From UBA1351 sp964627665 (GTDB taxonomy: Bacteria > Bacillota > Clostridia > Lachnospirales > Vallitaleaceae): a stretch of DNA of 64,000 bases. The position numbers were made by a program, and so were the translations under genes. The notes below the pieces were generated by a model. It saw only the letters and a list, made by a program, of their open reading frames with translations, did no database searches and had not been told where the DNA came from. The DNA is taken from NCBI GenBank assembly GCA_964627665.1, contig CAZVKG010000009.1, forward strand, positions 12,133 to 76,132. Reading direction: 5' to 3'. Numbering within the stretch: the stretch's first letter is position 1; each line of letters begins with the position of its first letter. Positions 42,768-52,454 of this stretch are shown piece by piece.

Positions 42768-44144
42768 TTAAGATAAACCAAAAAAATTCTTAACCCGTTG
42801 AACCCAAGATGTTTTTTTATTTGGAACCTGAATCATCGAATCTGATTTGATTGGCTCAGGTTTATTTTTATGAATAATTTCTACCGAAATTTTAGGTACA
42901 TACTTCTCAACCTGTTTTTCGATATGTTTTTCTACACGATGAATTTTATTAATAACTTCTTTATTTTGCTTGGTTTTAGCCATCGAATTCGATGAAGCTG
43001 TTTTTGCCGGTTTAGATAGAGCCGGTGCGTGAACCGGTAATTCCCGCTCTTCAATAAGTCTTCCCACATGTTCTTCGATTTCATACAAGGACATAAGGTC
43101 ATCTGCAGTGACTAAGGATATAGCTTTTCCACTATTGCCTGCTCGTCCTGTTCGTCCGATTCGATGCACATAGCTATCTTTTTCAACCGGTATATCATAA
43201 TTAATCACATGGCTTAGCTCATCAACATGTATCCCTCTTGCTGCAACATCTGTTGCTACAAGAACTTGAATTTTTCCTTTTTTTAATTTTTGTATTGTTT
43301 TCAACCGTTTACTTTGACTAATGGCACCATGTAAAGATTCCACATTAAATCCGCCTTTTGCCAAATATTGTTGCACGCGATCAACTTCTCTTCGCATATT
43401 ACAAAAGACGATAACCCCCGTCGGCTTTTCAGAACGAAGAATTCGTGATAACTGGTTTCGTTTTTCATTTTTTTCTACACGATAGTAGATTTGCTCAATA
43501 CTGTCAACCGTTTTTGTCTCTGATTCTAATTCAATCGTTATCGGATTATCCATATACTTTCGACAGATCTTTTGGATTTCAACCGGCATTGTGGCAGAAA
43601 AGAGTAAGGTTGTACGGTTTGTAGGAAGATGTTTAATAATCTTAACAATCTGATCGTAAAAACCCATATCAAGCATTCGGTCACCTTCATCTAAGACCAA
43701 AAAATCAATATGTTTTGTCTTTAATGTCCCACGTTCCATATGGTCAAATACGCGTCCTGGTGTACCAGTTACAATATGCGCACCTTTTTTGAGTTGTTCA
43801 ATTTCCGTCTGCATATTATGCTGTCCGTATATCGCTGTTGAGATAACCTTGGTAGATTTTGCAATCAAACTGATCTCTTTATCTACTTGTACTGCAAGCT
43901 CTCGCGTCGGTGATAATATAAGCGCTTGTGTTTCTTTTAAATCTACCTTCATGTTTTGGATAATCGGCATACCAAATGCACCGGTTTTTCCACTCCCTGT
44001 TTTTGACCGTACAATCAAGTCCTTCTTATTTAGTATAAAGGGAATACTTTCTTTTTGAACGATTGTCGGCTCTTCGAATCCCATATTCGTAATCCCCTCA
44101 ATGATTTGATCGGATACGCCTAATGCCTTAAATTGATTTTCCAT
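42768..44144 (-). CDS. DEAD-box family ATP-dependent RNA helicase
   Basis: About 458 residues with the helicase core in order: Q motif GFEEPTIVQKESIPF, motif I SKTGSGKTG, PTRELA, TPGR, motif II DEGD, SAT, VATDVAARGIHV and HRIGRTGRAG. Motif II reads DEGD in place of DEAD. The C-terminal tail (about 375-458) is lysine-rich and low in order, ending KKTSWVQRVKNFFG, probably an RNA-binding extension. The ATG at 44144 follows GGAAGGTG. It starts 26 bases after mreB and is likely co-transcribed. Role: RNA remodelling, ribosome assembly or cold adaptation. Confidence 0.92.
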   Translation of the reverse strand: MENQFKALGVSDQIIEGITNMGFEEPTIVQKESIPFILNKKDLIVRSKTGSGKTGAFGMPIIQNMKVDLKETQALILSPTRELAVQVDKEISLIAKSTKVISTAIYGQHNMQTEIEQLKKGAHIVTGTPGRVFDHMERGTLKTKHIDFLVLDEGDRMLDMGFYDQIVKIIKHLPTNRTTLLFSATMPVEIQKICRKYMDNPITIELESETKTVDSIEQIYYRVEKNEKRNQLSRILRSEKPTGVIVFCNMRREVDRVQQYLAKGGFNVESLHGAISQSKRLKTIQKLKKGKIQVLVATDVAARGIHVDELSHVINYDIPVEKDSYVHRIGRTGRAGNSGKAISLVTADDLMSLYEIEEHVGRLIEERELPVHAPALSKPAKTASSNSMAKTKQNKEVINKIHRVEKHIEKQVEKYVPKISVEIIHKNKPEPIKSDSMIQVPNKKTSWVQRVKNFFGLS

Positions 44145-44170
44145 ATGCACCTTCCTTGAATCTATTTTTT

Positions 44171-45148
44171 CTATTTTATGCCTTGCTTTGCAATAATGTC
44201 TAATCCCAAGCCTACGCTTGCTAAAGGATTTATTGCTTTCACAATTTCCACACCCGTTTTTTCATTTATGAACTGGTCCATCCCCGTCAATATACTTCCG
44301 CCTCCAGTAAGCATAATCCCATCTAAGGATATATCTGATGCAAGCTCTCCAGGGGTTTTCTCAAGTACACCTAAAATAGAATCCATGATTTGACCGGCTA
44401 CTGTTTTAAATACTTGGACCGTTTCATTTCTACTTATTTCAATACTTTTGGGCAATCCGGATACTAAGTCTCTGCCCGTTATAGATATTTTTTTATTTTC
44501 TTCATCGGGATATAAGGACCCAATTGTCACTTTTAGATTTTCGGCCGTTTTGTCGCCAATAAGAAGATTATAACTATTTCTTATGTATCGAATAATAGCT
44601 TCATCAAAATCATTGCCTGCTACTTTCAATGATGTACTAAGAACGATACCTCCAAGTGATATCACCGCAACATCGGTCGTTCCGCCTCCAATGTCAACAA
44701 GCATACGCCCAACTGGTTCTCCTATGCTCAAGCCACTTCCAATTGCTGCAGCAATTGGCTCATCGACAACCGTGACCTTTCCCGCACCGGATTGATAAGC
44801 CACGTCTTCAACGGCTTTTTTTTCGACTTCAGATCCACCACTAGGCGCACATATAATGACGCGTGGTTTTGATTTTCGATTAATTCCAATTTTTTTAAAT
44901 AGAAACTCAATCAATTTTTGCGCTGAATCAAAGTCTGAAATAACGCCTTGTGAAAGAGGATGTATCGCTTCAATATTGTCCGTTGTTCGTCCCACCATAT
45001 CTTTCGCTTCTTGTCCCGCTGTTAAGCAACGCTTCGTTTTTCGGTCAATAGCAATGACTGTCGGTTCATTATATACTAATCCCTTTTTTGAGTCATATAC
45101 TAAAGTATTTGTGGTTCCAAGATCTATCGCTATTTTCTGATTAAACAT
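44171..45148 (-). CDS. mreB: Rod shape-determining protein MreB/Mbl
   Basis: Bacterial actin of 325 residues. Phosphate 1 motif AIDLGTTNTLVYDSKKG, phosphate 2 MLVDIGGGTTDVAVIS, and adenosine motif IMLTGGGSILTGMD are present. It forms membrane-bound filaments that guide wall synthesis. mreC and mreD do not follow; instead a DEAD-box gene does, so this is probably an Mbl-like paralogue rather than the one in the mreBCD operon. GGAAAGGA precedes the ATG. Confidence 0.93.
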   Translation of the reverse strand: MFNQKIAIDLGTTNTLVYDSKKGLVYNEPTVIAIDRKTKRCLTAGQEAKDMVGRTTDNIEAIHPLSQGVISDFDSAQKLIEFLFKKIGINRKSKPRVIICAPSGGSEVEKKAVEDVAYQSGAGKVTVVDEPIAAAIGSGLSIGEPVGRMLVDIGGGTTDVAVISLGGIVLSTSLKVAGNDFDEAIIRYIRNSYNLLIGDKTAENLKVTIGSLYPDEENKKISITGRDLVSGLPKSIEISRNETVQVFKTVAGQIMDSILGVLEKTPGELASDISLDGIMLTGGGSILTGMDQFINEKTGVEIVKAINPLASVGLGLDIIAKQGIK

Positions 45149-45262
45149 ACTATTTCCTTTCCAAATGTTACTATCATTATATATTAGTATTCAAATAATA
45201 TCGTCCACACCTATTTTAGCATCTTTTTCCAAATTAACCAATCACTATTCAAAAAATCCGCC

Positions 45263-45302
45263 AAAAAGACTAGAATACTTTGATATTTTCCAAAGATTCT
45301 AG
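45263..45302 (-). terminator. Terminator after the CUT2 binding-protein gene
   Basis: Stem CTAGAAT-CTTTG/CAAAG-ATTCTAG with a one-base bulge and 8-base loop, followed on the minus strand by five T residues (45263-45267). Confidence 0.88.
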
Positions 45303-45338
45303 CCTATTTTTTTGGCATTAAATAATATGTTTACCTAT

Positions 45339-46366
45339 TTATTGCCAAGCAGTGGTTCCATATTCGTCCACATTATTTTCATCAATGAATATAACATCAA
45401 CAAATATTTCTTTTTCTACATCTCCGCCTTCTAGCAAGGTATACGCTACTTCAGCTGCTGTTTTACCGATTGTGATTGGTGACTGAGCAGCTGTTGCCGT
45501 CATTTTTCCATCTAGTATCATCTGTTTTGCTTCCGGCGCACCATCTACTCCGTAGATTAAAACACCTTCTTCTCTTTTTGCTGATAGCAAAGCTGCCAAT
45601 GCTCCCATAGCTGTCGGATCATTCAAGGCCATTACAACATCTATTTCAGGATTAGCCTGAATAATGTTCTCCATAACCGGCATAGCTTGTTCAAGTTGCC
45701 CCTCAGATGATTGTTGTGCTACGATTTCATATTGATCCATACCTGCAATTGTATCAATAAATCCTTGTGTACGGTCAATTGCTGATTTTGCGGTTGGATG
45801 TTCTAATACGACGATTTTAGCAGAATCCAACTTACTCATCATATCTTGTGCACAAATAACGCCTGCATTGTAATTATCAGATGCAATGATTGATGATACT
45901 AATTCTGTATCATATACCGGTGCATCGACGTTGATAATAGGTACTCCGGCTTTTTCTGCTGCCTCAAGGGCCGGGCGGATACCTTTCCAGTCTGCGGGAT
46001 TAACAAATATTGCATCAACCCCCTGTGCAATTAAATCTTCAATTTGACTCACTTGTTTGTTTGGATCCAAAGCAGGGTCTAATGCAATTAAGACGTCGTC
46101 ATTGGCTTCAACAACATCTTTTATACCATTGTTTAATGCGACAAAAAAAGGATTATTTAATGTCATGTAGGTTGCACCAAATGTATAAGTCTTGTCTTCT
46201 TGCTCAACATCTTGTTCTGTTTGTTCTGCATCCGTTTGTGCCACCTCAGCTGTTTTGGCATCGTTATTCCCCGCCGCCTCTGTTCTTTACTGTCTTGTGA
46301 ACAACCTGCAAACAATCCTACTGTTAATAATACTACCATGAATGCTGCGACTACTTTTGTTTTCAT
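45339..46366 (-). pseudogene. Ribose-type sugar-binding lipoprotein, frameshifted
   Basis: Two frames together encode one RbsB-like (Peripla_BP_4) lipoprotein. The first, from ATG 46366 with GGAGGG, gives a signal peptide and lipobox FAGC (Cys22) and then runs into nonsense sequence. The second, one base out of phase, gives the whole binding domain (YTFGATYMTLNNPFFVALNNG, VNPADWKGIRPAL, IYGVDGAPEAKQMI). The break lies near 46270-46290 in a GGCGGCGGGG-containing linker. Restoring one base, or a -1 ribosomal shift, would rejoin them as a protein of about 340 residues. As written, the domain has no export signal. It may be a real mutation or a sequencing error. Last gene of the CUT2 operon. Confidence 0.8.
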
Positions 46367-46433
46367 AATTTCCCTCCATTTTCATATTGTACAACGTTTC
46401 GTTGCCATTTTATATATTAATGTCATATTAATA

Positions 46434-47447
46434 TCAAGCATTTTTTTGATTCAAACTTTTCTTTTTCTTCGTCATGTCAAAGTAAACAGCTACTAGAATT
46501 ACTACACCTTTAACTATAAGTTGCCAAAAGGAATTTACATTAAGTAAGTTTAGACCGTTATTTAAAACTGCAATAACTAAAACACCTATAAGCGTTCCAC
46601 CTATTCTTCCAATCCCACCTGTAAAACTTGTTCCTCCTAATACCGCTGCAGCTATTGCATCCATTTCATAACCACTTCCCACTGAAGGTTGACCGGAATA
46701 CATTCTTGCACAAAGAACTATACCTGTAAATCCGGCTAAAAATCCGATAAGTGTATGCACGAAAATCTGGATATTTCCTATTTTTATACCGGAAAATCTT
46801 GCTGCATCTATATTGCCGCCAAGAGCATATATATGTCTTCCCAATTTTGTTTTTGACAAAACATATCCCACACCCAGCATTAATATTAATGAATAAATAA
46901 TCGGTAATGGCATAAATCCTAAATATCCATTGCCAAGAAAATTAAACTGATCATGCATCACTCGTATGGGCATTCCACCTGTATATACATAAGCGATTCC
47001 ACGTGCTATTTGCATCATCGCCAACGTTACAATAAATGGTGGCATCCCTGTTTTAGCAATAATTTTTCCATTAACAAATCCTAAAAATGTACCTAAACTT
47101 AATCCGATTAATACAGCCGGCGCTACAGGAATATTATTGATGGCTATAAGTCCGGCTGTTACCGTTCCACTTAATCCTAATATGGATCCAACTGACAAAT
47201 CGATACCGCCAATAATGAGAGCTAGTGTCATTCCTACTGCTAAGTTTGCATTTACAGAAGCTTGTCTCAACACATTTAATATATTATCTTTGGTAAAAAA
47301 AGCATCTGAAATTATTGACAATACCACACAAAGCGTTACAAAGCCGACTAATATTCCGGCATTATCCTTAATATATTTTTTTACGACATTTATAATTTTA
47401 TCGAATATGTTAAACTCTTTTTCTTTTTTAATTACCTCAGCTTGCAT
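46434..47447 (-). CDS. rbsC: Ribose-type sugar ABC transporter permease (CUT2, RbsC-like)
   Basis: 337 residues, eight or more hydrophobic helices, family BPD_transp_2. Characteristic segments are GMTLALIIGGIDLSVGSILGLSG, YALGGNIDAARFSGI and AAAVLGGTSFTGGIGRIGGTLIG. Overlaps the ATPase gene by 11 bases. The sugar could be ribose, xylose, galactose or autoinducer-2; no kinase is nearby to decide. Confidence 0.9.
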   Translation of the reverse strand: MQAEVIKKEKEFNIFDKIINVVKKYIKDNAGILVGFVTLCVVLSIISDAFFTKDNILNVLRQASVNANLAVGMTLALIIGGIDLSVGSILGLSGTVTAGLIAINNIPVAPAVLIGLSLGTFLGFVNGKIIAKTGMPPFIVTLAMMQIARGIAYVYTGGMPIRVMHDQFNFLGNGYLGFMPLPIIYSLILMLGVGYVLSKTKLGRHIYALGGNIDAARFSGIKIGNIQIFVHTLIGFLAGFTGIVLCARMYSGQPSVGSGYEMDAIAAAVLGGTSFTGGIGRIGGTLIGVLVIAVLNNGLNLLNVNSFWQLIVKGVVILVAVYFDMTKKKKSLNQKNA

Positions 47448-48942
47448 TTTTACTTATTCCTCCTGTCGCGAGTTGCATTATTTGTTCTTGATCAAGTTCA
47501 TCTCGTTCTAATTCACCCATTATATGACCCTCACGCATAACAATAACACGGTCACTCATATTAATAATTTCCGGTAGCTCCGATGAAATCATAATGATTC
47601 CAACGCCTTCTTCTGCTAAGCGATTGATTATAGAATATATTTCAGCTTTTGCTCCTACATCAACGCCACGAGTGGGTTCATCGAGTATCAATACCTTTGG
47701 TTTTGTTGCTAACCACTTTGCAATAACAATTTTTTGCTGATTACCTCCGCTTAAATTGTTTGCTAATTGCCGGGTGTTTGGCGTCTTAATCGATAGATGT
47801 TTAATGTAGTAGTCATTCAACTCAGTTTCCTTCTTCTCGTTAATGGACATACCTTCTATGACTTGATCTAAAACCGGTAAGCTAATATTAAATCCGACTG
47901 AATTGATTAAAACCAATCCTTCTTCTTTTCTGTTTTCCGGCACTAGTGCAATTCCATGCTTCATCGCATCCAATGGATTATGGATTTGTACCAACTTGCC
48001 CTCAACAAATATTTCTCCTTCATCAATCGCATCAATTCCAAAAATCATTCTAGCCAACTCAGTTCTACCTGCACCAACTAATCCGGCGATTCCTAATATT
48101 TCTCCCTGTTTAACGTTTATATTGGCCTGATATACATTTTTGTTTTTTAGATTTTTCAACTCTAATACTGTCTTTCCCACAATATGTCTTGTTTTTGAGT
48201 ATAAATTTTCTAAGTCCCTTCCTACCATTAATTTGATCAGGTGTTCTTTTGTCGTTTCTTTTGTTTGGACTGTATCAATATATTCACCATCTCGCATGAC
48301 TGTAACACGATCAGACACACGAAAAATTTCTTCCATGCGATGGGAAATATATATAATGCTTATATTCTTTTTCTTTAATTTTTCAATTGTGTCAAAAAGC
48401 ATATCAACTTCTTTGTTGGTTAAGGAGGCTGTTGGCTCATCCATAATAATAATCTCTGATTCAAACAGTAGCGCTTTTGCAATTTCTACCATTTGTTGTT
48501 GTGCAATACTAAGATATGCCACAATTTCTTGTGCATCGATATTTAACCCAAGCTGATTCAATAATGCCTGCGTCTGTTCATCCATTGACTTAGCATTAAC
48601 CTTTCTTGAAAAATCTTTGACCTCTTCGCGACCTAGATAAAAATTTTCCGAAACAGTCATATATGGAACCAAACAGATTTCTTGATGAATAACACTGATT
48701 CCTTTTGCTTGTGAATCAAATACACTGTTGATTTCACAGGGTTTACCTCGATGAATTATTTCACCTTCATCCGGTTGATGAATTCCCGCTAATACTTTGA
48801 TTAATGTTGATTTTCCAGCTCCATTTTCACCTAATAAAGCATGTACCTCTCCGGCCATGATATCGAGTTGGACACCTTTTAATGCATGTACGCCAGGAAA
48901 TCGTTTATGAATATTACGCATTTTTAATAACGGTTCTGACAT
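47437..48942 (-). CDS. rbsA: Ribose-type sugar ABC transporter ATPase (CUT2, RbsA-like)
   Basis: About 501 residues with two ATPase domains in tandem, as in RbsA/MglA. Domain 1 (1-240) has GENGAGKSTLIKVLAG, LSIAQQQMVEIAKAL and IIMDEPTASLT. Domain 2 (250-501) has a degenerate Walker A, GLVGAGRTELARMI, and LSGGNQQKIVIAKWL, LILDEPTRGVD, as usual for the family. The ATG at 48942 is eight bases after AAGGTG; the GTG at 48951 is not preferred. First gene of the transporter operon, behind a promoter with a TGACAA repeat pair. Confidence 0.92.
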   Translation of the reverse strand: MSEPLLKMRNIHKRFPGVHALKGVQLDIMAGEVHALLGENGAGKSTLIKVLAGIHQPDEGEIIHRGKPCEINSVFDSQAKGISVIHQEICLVPYMTVSENFYLGREEVKDFSRKVNAKSMDEQTQALLNQLGLNIDAQEIVAYLSIAQQQMVEIAKALLFESEIIIMDEPTASLTNKEVDMLFDTIEKLKKKNISIIYISHRMEEIFRVSDRVTVMRDGEYIDTVQTKETTKEHLIKLMVGRDLENLYSKTRHIVGKTVLELKNLKNKNVYQANINVKQGEILGIAGLVGAGRTELARMIFGIDAIDEGEIFVEGKLVQIHNPLDAMKHGIALVPENRKEEGLVLINSVGFNISLPVLDQVIEGMSINEKKETELNDYYIKHLSIKTPNTRQLANNLSGGNQQKIVIAKWLATKPKVLILDEPTRGVDVGAKAEIYSIINRLAEEGVGIIMISSELPEIINMSDRVIVMREGHIMGELERDELDQEQIMQLATGGISKNAS

Positions 48943-48987
48943 TTGGTTCACACCTTCCTATACTTTCTATTCACTTGAGATAATCTT

Positions 48988-49052
48988 AGTATATAAGTAT
49001 TGAAGGAATTATATAATTGTATTTTGTCATTAATGGCCACTAACATTTGTCA
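48988..49052 (-). promoter_or_regulatory. Transporter promoter with phased TGACAA repeats
   Basis: On the minus strand a -10 TATACT (48988-48993) has no good -35 (TTATAT). Upstream are two direct copies of TGACAA at 49024-49029 and 49047-49052, 23 bases apart, the nearer one 31 bases from the -10 edge. The same pair, spacing and distance occur before the kinase gene (52455-52519). This looks like an activator site centred near -46 and -69. Confidence 0.65.
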
Positions 49053-49074
49053 TCGTCTACATGTATTTTGCACA

Positions 49075-49111
49075 CAAAAAAAACTTAGATTATTTTCTAA
49101 GTTTTTTTTAC
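49075..49111. terminator. Bidirectional terminator after the membrane-anchored binding protein
   Basis: Stem AAACTTAGA/TCTAAGTTT with a short T/A loop, flanked by eight or more A residues on one side and eight T residues on the other. Confidence 0.9.
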
Positions 49112-49115
49112 TTTT

Positions 49116-50411
49116 TTAATGTATTTCGCTGATAATCTCATTAACTCCAGAACGAATATCGCGAATAATGTCTTGTGTGTTTTCATCTTGATATATACCA
49201 AGATCAACTCTAATATCCATCAATTTCTTTATTTTATTAAACTCTTTATAGCTAGGGTCTACGACACTACTTTCAATAATGGTTTCTAGAAACAATGCAT
49301 CCAGTACTGTTTCCTCTTCATTTCCCTCTGCATATATATCCTCAACAACTTGCGGTCTACTTGGCATCGCGTAGGTATACTTCCATACATTTTTTTGTAC
49401 CCGCTCGTCATTGACTAAGTATTTGAGGAATTGCCATGCACTTTCTTTATCTTTACTTCGCTTGCTCATACCTAATTGTACCGAGTATAATTTTGAAGCA
49501 CTACTATAATCATCGATTTTAGGAAAGGGAATTGCTTCCCAATTAAAATCCAAGTATTTTTTTACGCGGTATGGATACGGTTTATATGCACGAAACTCGG
49601 CAAGTGAGAAGGTTTTAAACGCGACTTGTCCTTGATCAAAGTCCGTAGCATTGACAATTTGTCCTGCATTCAATTGATGAAAAGCCTTCATTTGATCGAT
49701 GGCGTTAGCCAATGTATCTTCATTATATAATTTGCGAACACTATTTCCTTTATTAAACTGTTCTCCCAAGCCATAATATATATGTTCCCATCGATAACCT
49801 TGTAGTCCAAATTGATCTAAATAGCCGTCTTGATTATTATCCAGTGTTATACGCTTTGAAATATCATAAAGTTCTTTAACTGACCAATCAGAGCGTGGTT
49901 TTTGAATTTCGTTGTTTTCCAGTAGTGTTGTATTCATAATCATAAAGGTAGGTACAACCTGCATTGGAATGCAATACTGTTTCCCATCATATTGTCCTGC
50001 ATTCCAAGCTTTTTCATAAAACTCCGATTTATGAATTGATGGATCCTCTTTGATTTGACTCTCTAAATTTTCAAGCATTCCAATAGATGCAAATGTACTA
50101 AAATCCTCTTCTAAAACAATAAACACATCCGGTTCAGTCCCTGAAAGTATTTGTTGTGCCAACCATTCCGAATAATCCTCCATTAAAGTTCCGCTGCGAT
50201 ATTCAATACGAATATTCGGATGTTCTTTTTCAAAATCTTCAATGGCTTCATCATATATTTTATACACATCTACTTGTGGGACTCCCCAAGCATTTCCTGA
50301 ATATATTCCCAGTGAAATAATCTGCTCATTCCTATTTTGATAAATTGTAATACATATAATTATAGACACAATTATTGTGCCAATGATTAGGTATCGATGG
50401 CGTTTTAGCAT
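49116..50411 (-). CDS. Membrane-anchored solute-binding protein (family 1) in a two-component operon
   Basis: About 431 residues of the family 1 binding-protein fold (DVFIVLEEDFSTFASIGMLENL, YCIPMQVVPTFMIMNTTLL, WQFLKYLVNDERVQ). The N-terminus is a single helix (about 8-25, IIGTIIVSIIICITIY) after KRHR, without a lipobox Cys, so it is held by an uncleaved anchor. The ATG at 50411 follows GAGG, 10 bases after the regulator stop. Being encoded with a kinase and regulator rather than with permeases, it is probably the ligand sensor of that pair, acting outside the membrane. The ligand is presumably the sugar of the downstream CUT2 system. Confidence 0.82.
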   Translation of the reverse strand: MLKRHRYLIIGTIIVSIIICITIYQNRNEQIISLGIYSGNAWGVPQVDVYKIYDEAIEDFEKEHPNIRIEYRSGTLMEDYSEWLAQQILSGTEPDVFIVLEEDFSTFASIGMLENLESQIKEDPSIHKSEFYEKAWNAGQYDGKQYCIPMQVVPTFMIMNTTLLENNEIQKPRSDWSVKELYDISKRITLDNNQDGYLDQFGLQGYRWEHIYYGLGEQFNKGNSVRKLYNEDTLANAIDQMKAFHQLNAGQIVNATDFDQGQVAFKTFSLAEFRAYKPYPYRVKKYLDFNWEAIPFPKIDDYSSASKLYSVQLGMSKRSKDKESAWQFLKYLVNDERVQKNVWKYTYAMPSRPQVVEDIYAEGNEEETVLDALFLETIIESSVVDPSYKEFNKIKKLMDIRVDLGIYQDENTQDIIRDIRSGVNEIISEIH

Positions 50412-50421
50412 TTTAAAACCT

Positions 50422-51093
50422 CTAGTCTTCAATAGTTCTTACCATTATACTTGATTGAATAGCAAAGATTGCTATTTGTGTTCGATCTCTTAACTCCAAT
50501 TTTTTCAATATACTACTGATATAGTTACGTACTGTCCCTTCCGTAAAGTTTAACTTATCTGATATCTCTTTGTTCGACATCCCCTGTCCAATATGTTGAA
50601 TAATTTTCAACTCGTTTTTGTTTAATTCATTTAATTCTTCTTCTTGAATATTAAATTGAATATCTGCTTTAGCCATTTGCGAAAACAATTCTAATACTTT
50701 ACTTCCAATGCTCGATTCTAAAGAAGCACCACCAGAAACGACGGTTTCAATCGATTTTACTAGCTCATCAAGCTTAACCCCTTTTAACAAAAACCCATTC
50801 GCACCATTTTTTAATGCATCATAAATATATTGATCATCATCAAATGTCGTTAAGATCAATACTTTCGTTTCGGCGGAATATTCTTTGATGATTTTCATGC
50901 TTTCAATACCGTCCATGCCGGGCATACGAATATCCATTAACACAATGTCCGGCTTATTGGTTCGTACTTGCCGTATGGCTTCTTGTCCATTTTCTGCCGT
51001 TCCTATCACCGATATATTGGGTCGTCCCCCTAGCATAAATGCCAAACTTTCTCGAATTATTTCTTGGTCGTCTACAATCAATACTTTAATCAT
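50422..51093 (-). CDS. NarL/LuxR-type response regulator
   Basis: 223 residues. Receiver domain (1-120): Asp8-Asp9, phospho-acceptor Asp54 in DIVLMDIRMPGMDG, and Lys in FLLKGVK. LuxR-type helix-turn-helix (about 155-215): LNKNELKIIQHIGQGMSNKEIS, FTEGTVRNYISSILKKL. Starts inside the kinase gene (8-base overlap). It probably binds the TGACAA repeats upstream of the kinase and transporter genes. Confidence 0.94.
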   Translation of the reverse strand: MIKVLIVDDQEIIRESLAFMLGGRPNISVIGTAENGQEAIRQVRTNKPDIVLMDIRMPGMDGIESMKIIKEYSAETKVLILTTFDDDQYIYDALKNGANGFLLKGVKLDELVKSIETVVSGGASLESSIGSKVLELFSQMAKADIQFNIQEEELNELNKNELKIIQHIGQGMSNKEISDKLNFTEGTVRNYISSILKKLELRDRTQIAIFAIQSSIMVRTIED

Positions 51094-52408
51094 ATGCAGT
51101 CCCCCATCTTATTGGTATATCAATATTAACAGTAAAACCCCTCGGTTTTTGCGGACCGTAACTAACCGTTCCACTAAGCATATTGACTCTTTCTTCTATA
51201 TGTGTTAAGCCAAAACCCTTATTGATCTTTTCGCAACCATTACCATTATCTTGAATTATAATCTGTACATTATGTCCTATAAAAGAGATGTCTACCTCAA
51301 TCCGAGTGGCTTTACCATGGCGTATTGCATTTGTAATCGTTTCTTGAATAATCCGGTAAATTGTTTCTTCTTCATCCTGCTTCATTTTTAAGACCGTACC
51401 ATGAATCATCAGTTCAACAACAACAGGTGTACATTCGTTAATATCTGTAATCAATTTCTTAATTGCCGGAATTAAATCATATTTTGATAATGAGTCGATT
51501 TTTAATTCTCTTACGGACCGTCTGACATCAATCAGTCCTTTCCTAGATAGTTCCAATAAATTGTTCAATTGTTTTTGGGCTAATATTGGATTTGAATCAA
51601 CCATACTTATGCATGCTTCAATACCTGTCGTTAAGCTCGTTAACGAATGTCCTAATATATCATGTATTTCTCTTGCCAGTCGATTTCTTTCTTTCATTTT
51701 AACGTTATTGGCACTTTCCTTCGCATATTCACGAAGACGTAAATTAGCCAACTCAAGTTCTGTTGCTGTGGTTTTTAATTGGGTGTTTAATTGTCGAATT
51801 TCTGTATTCTCATGAATTTTATTTTGCAGTAAAAAGAAAATAAATAGGATAAAACCTATATCATTTAAGGAAATCAATATATTTTTTGCCCCCTGAATAT
51901 AGAATCGTGATTCATTTGAATAGTAATTTATATATTCATTAATCGAAAAAACACTTAGGCGATTAGACAATATGTCATAGTCTAAAAAGATATATAATAG
52001 TAGCATCAAGCCTAGTAAAGCTATACGATGAATATTCTTCTTTGAATAATATAGAATGTTTGTAATGAGCAATAAAAAAATTCCTCGATAACTAAAGTTT
52101 AGATAAAACACAATAGTAATCGCCAGCAAAATATCAATAATGAGAAATACGATAATCCACATTGACTCATTGTCTATTAATTTCCCTTTAATAATATTTG
52201 ATAAACCTAATAAAAACATATAAATCGTTGCATATACCGGAATTTTCCAAGGAATCATCGGTAGATATTGTGCTTTTTCTATAAATTCTCTCGCTTGATA
52301 ACTATTACATATTTCGTTTGTGGTGGAAACAATTACAAATGAAAAAAACAATATAATAATTACATTGATTAAATAATTTAATTTCTTGACGATCACTATT
52401 TTAGTCAT
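51086..52408 (-). CDS. DegS/LiaS-type sensor histidine kinase (HisKA_3)
   Basis: 440 residues. The N-terminal 200 hold about six transmembrane helices with little extracellular mass. A short coiled coil (about 195-225) follows, then HisKA_3 with phospho-His in RLAREIHDILGHSLTSLTTG. The HATPase domain has RIIQETITNAIRHGKAT and GNGCEKINKGFGLTHIEERV. With so small an outer domain it may sense through the membrane-anchored binding protein encoded in the same operon. Preceded by a predicted promoter with TGACAA repeats. Confidence 0.93.
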   Translation of the reverse strand: MTKIVIVKKLNYLINVIIILFFSFVIVSTTNEICNSYQAREFIEKAQYLPMIPWKIPVYATIYMFLLGLSNIIKGKLIDNESMWIIVFLIIDILLAITIVFYLNFSYRGIFLLLITNILYYSKKNIHRIALLGLMLLLYIFLDYDILSNRLSVFSINEYINYYSNESRFYIQGAKNILISLNDIGFILFIFFLLQNKIHENTEIRQLNTQLKTTATELELANLRLREYAKESANNVKMKERNRLAREIHDILGHSLTSLTTGIEACISMVDSNPILAQKQLNNLLELSRKGLIDVRRSVRELKIDSLSKYDLIPAIKKLITDINECTPVVVELMIHGTVLKMKQDEEETIYRIIQETITNAIRHGKATRIEVDISFIGHNVQIIIQDNGNGCEKINKGFGLTHIEERVNMLSGTVSYGPQKPRGFTVNIDIPIRWGTAYD

Positions 52409-52454
52409 AATATCCTCATTACTTTATTGCTAGCCTCGTATGCCTTCACTATTC

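Noticed and set aside
46263..46300. Programmed -1 frameshift in the RbsB-like gene
   Set aside because: No X-XXY-YYZ slippery heptamer or obvious downstream pseudoknot was seen at the junction. Mutation or sequencing error is simpler.
46163..46366. Separate 67-residue lipoprotein gene
   Set aside because: After the lipobox its sequence is an out-of-frame reading of the RbsB-like gene, so it is better treated as the 5' part of a frameshifted gene.
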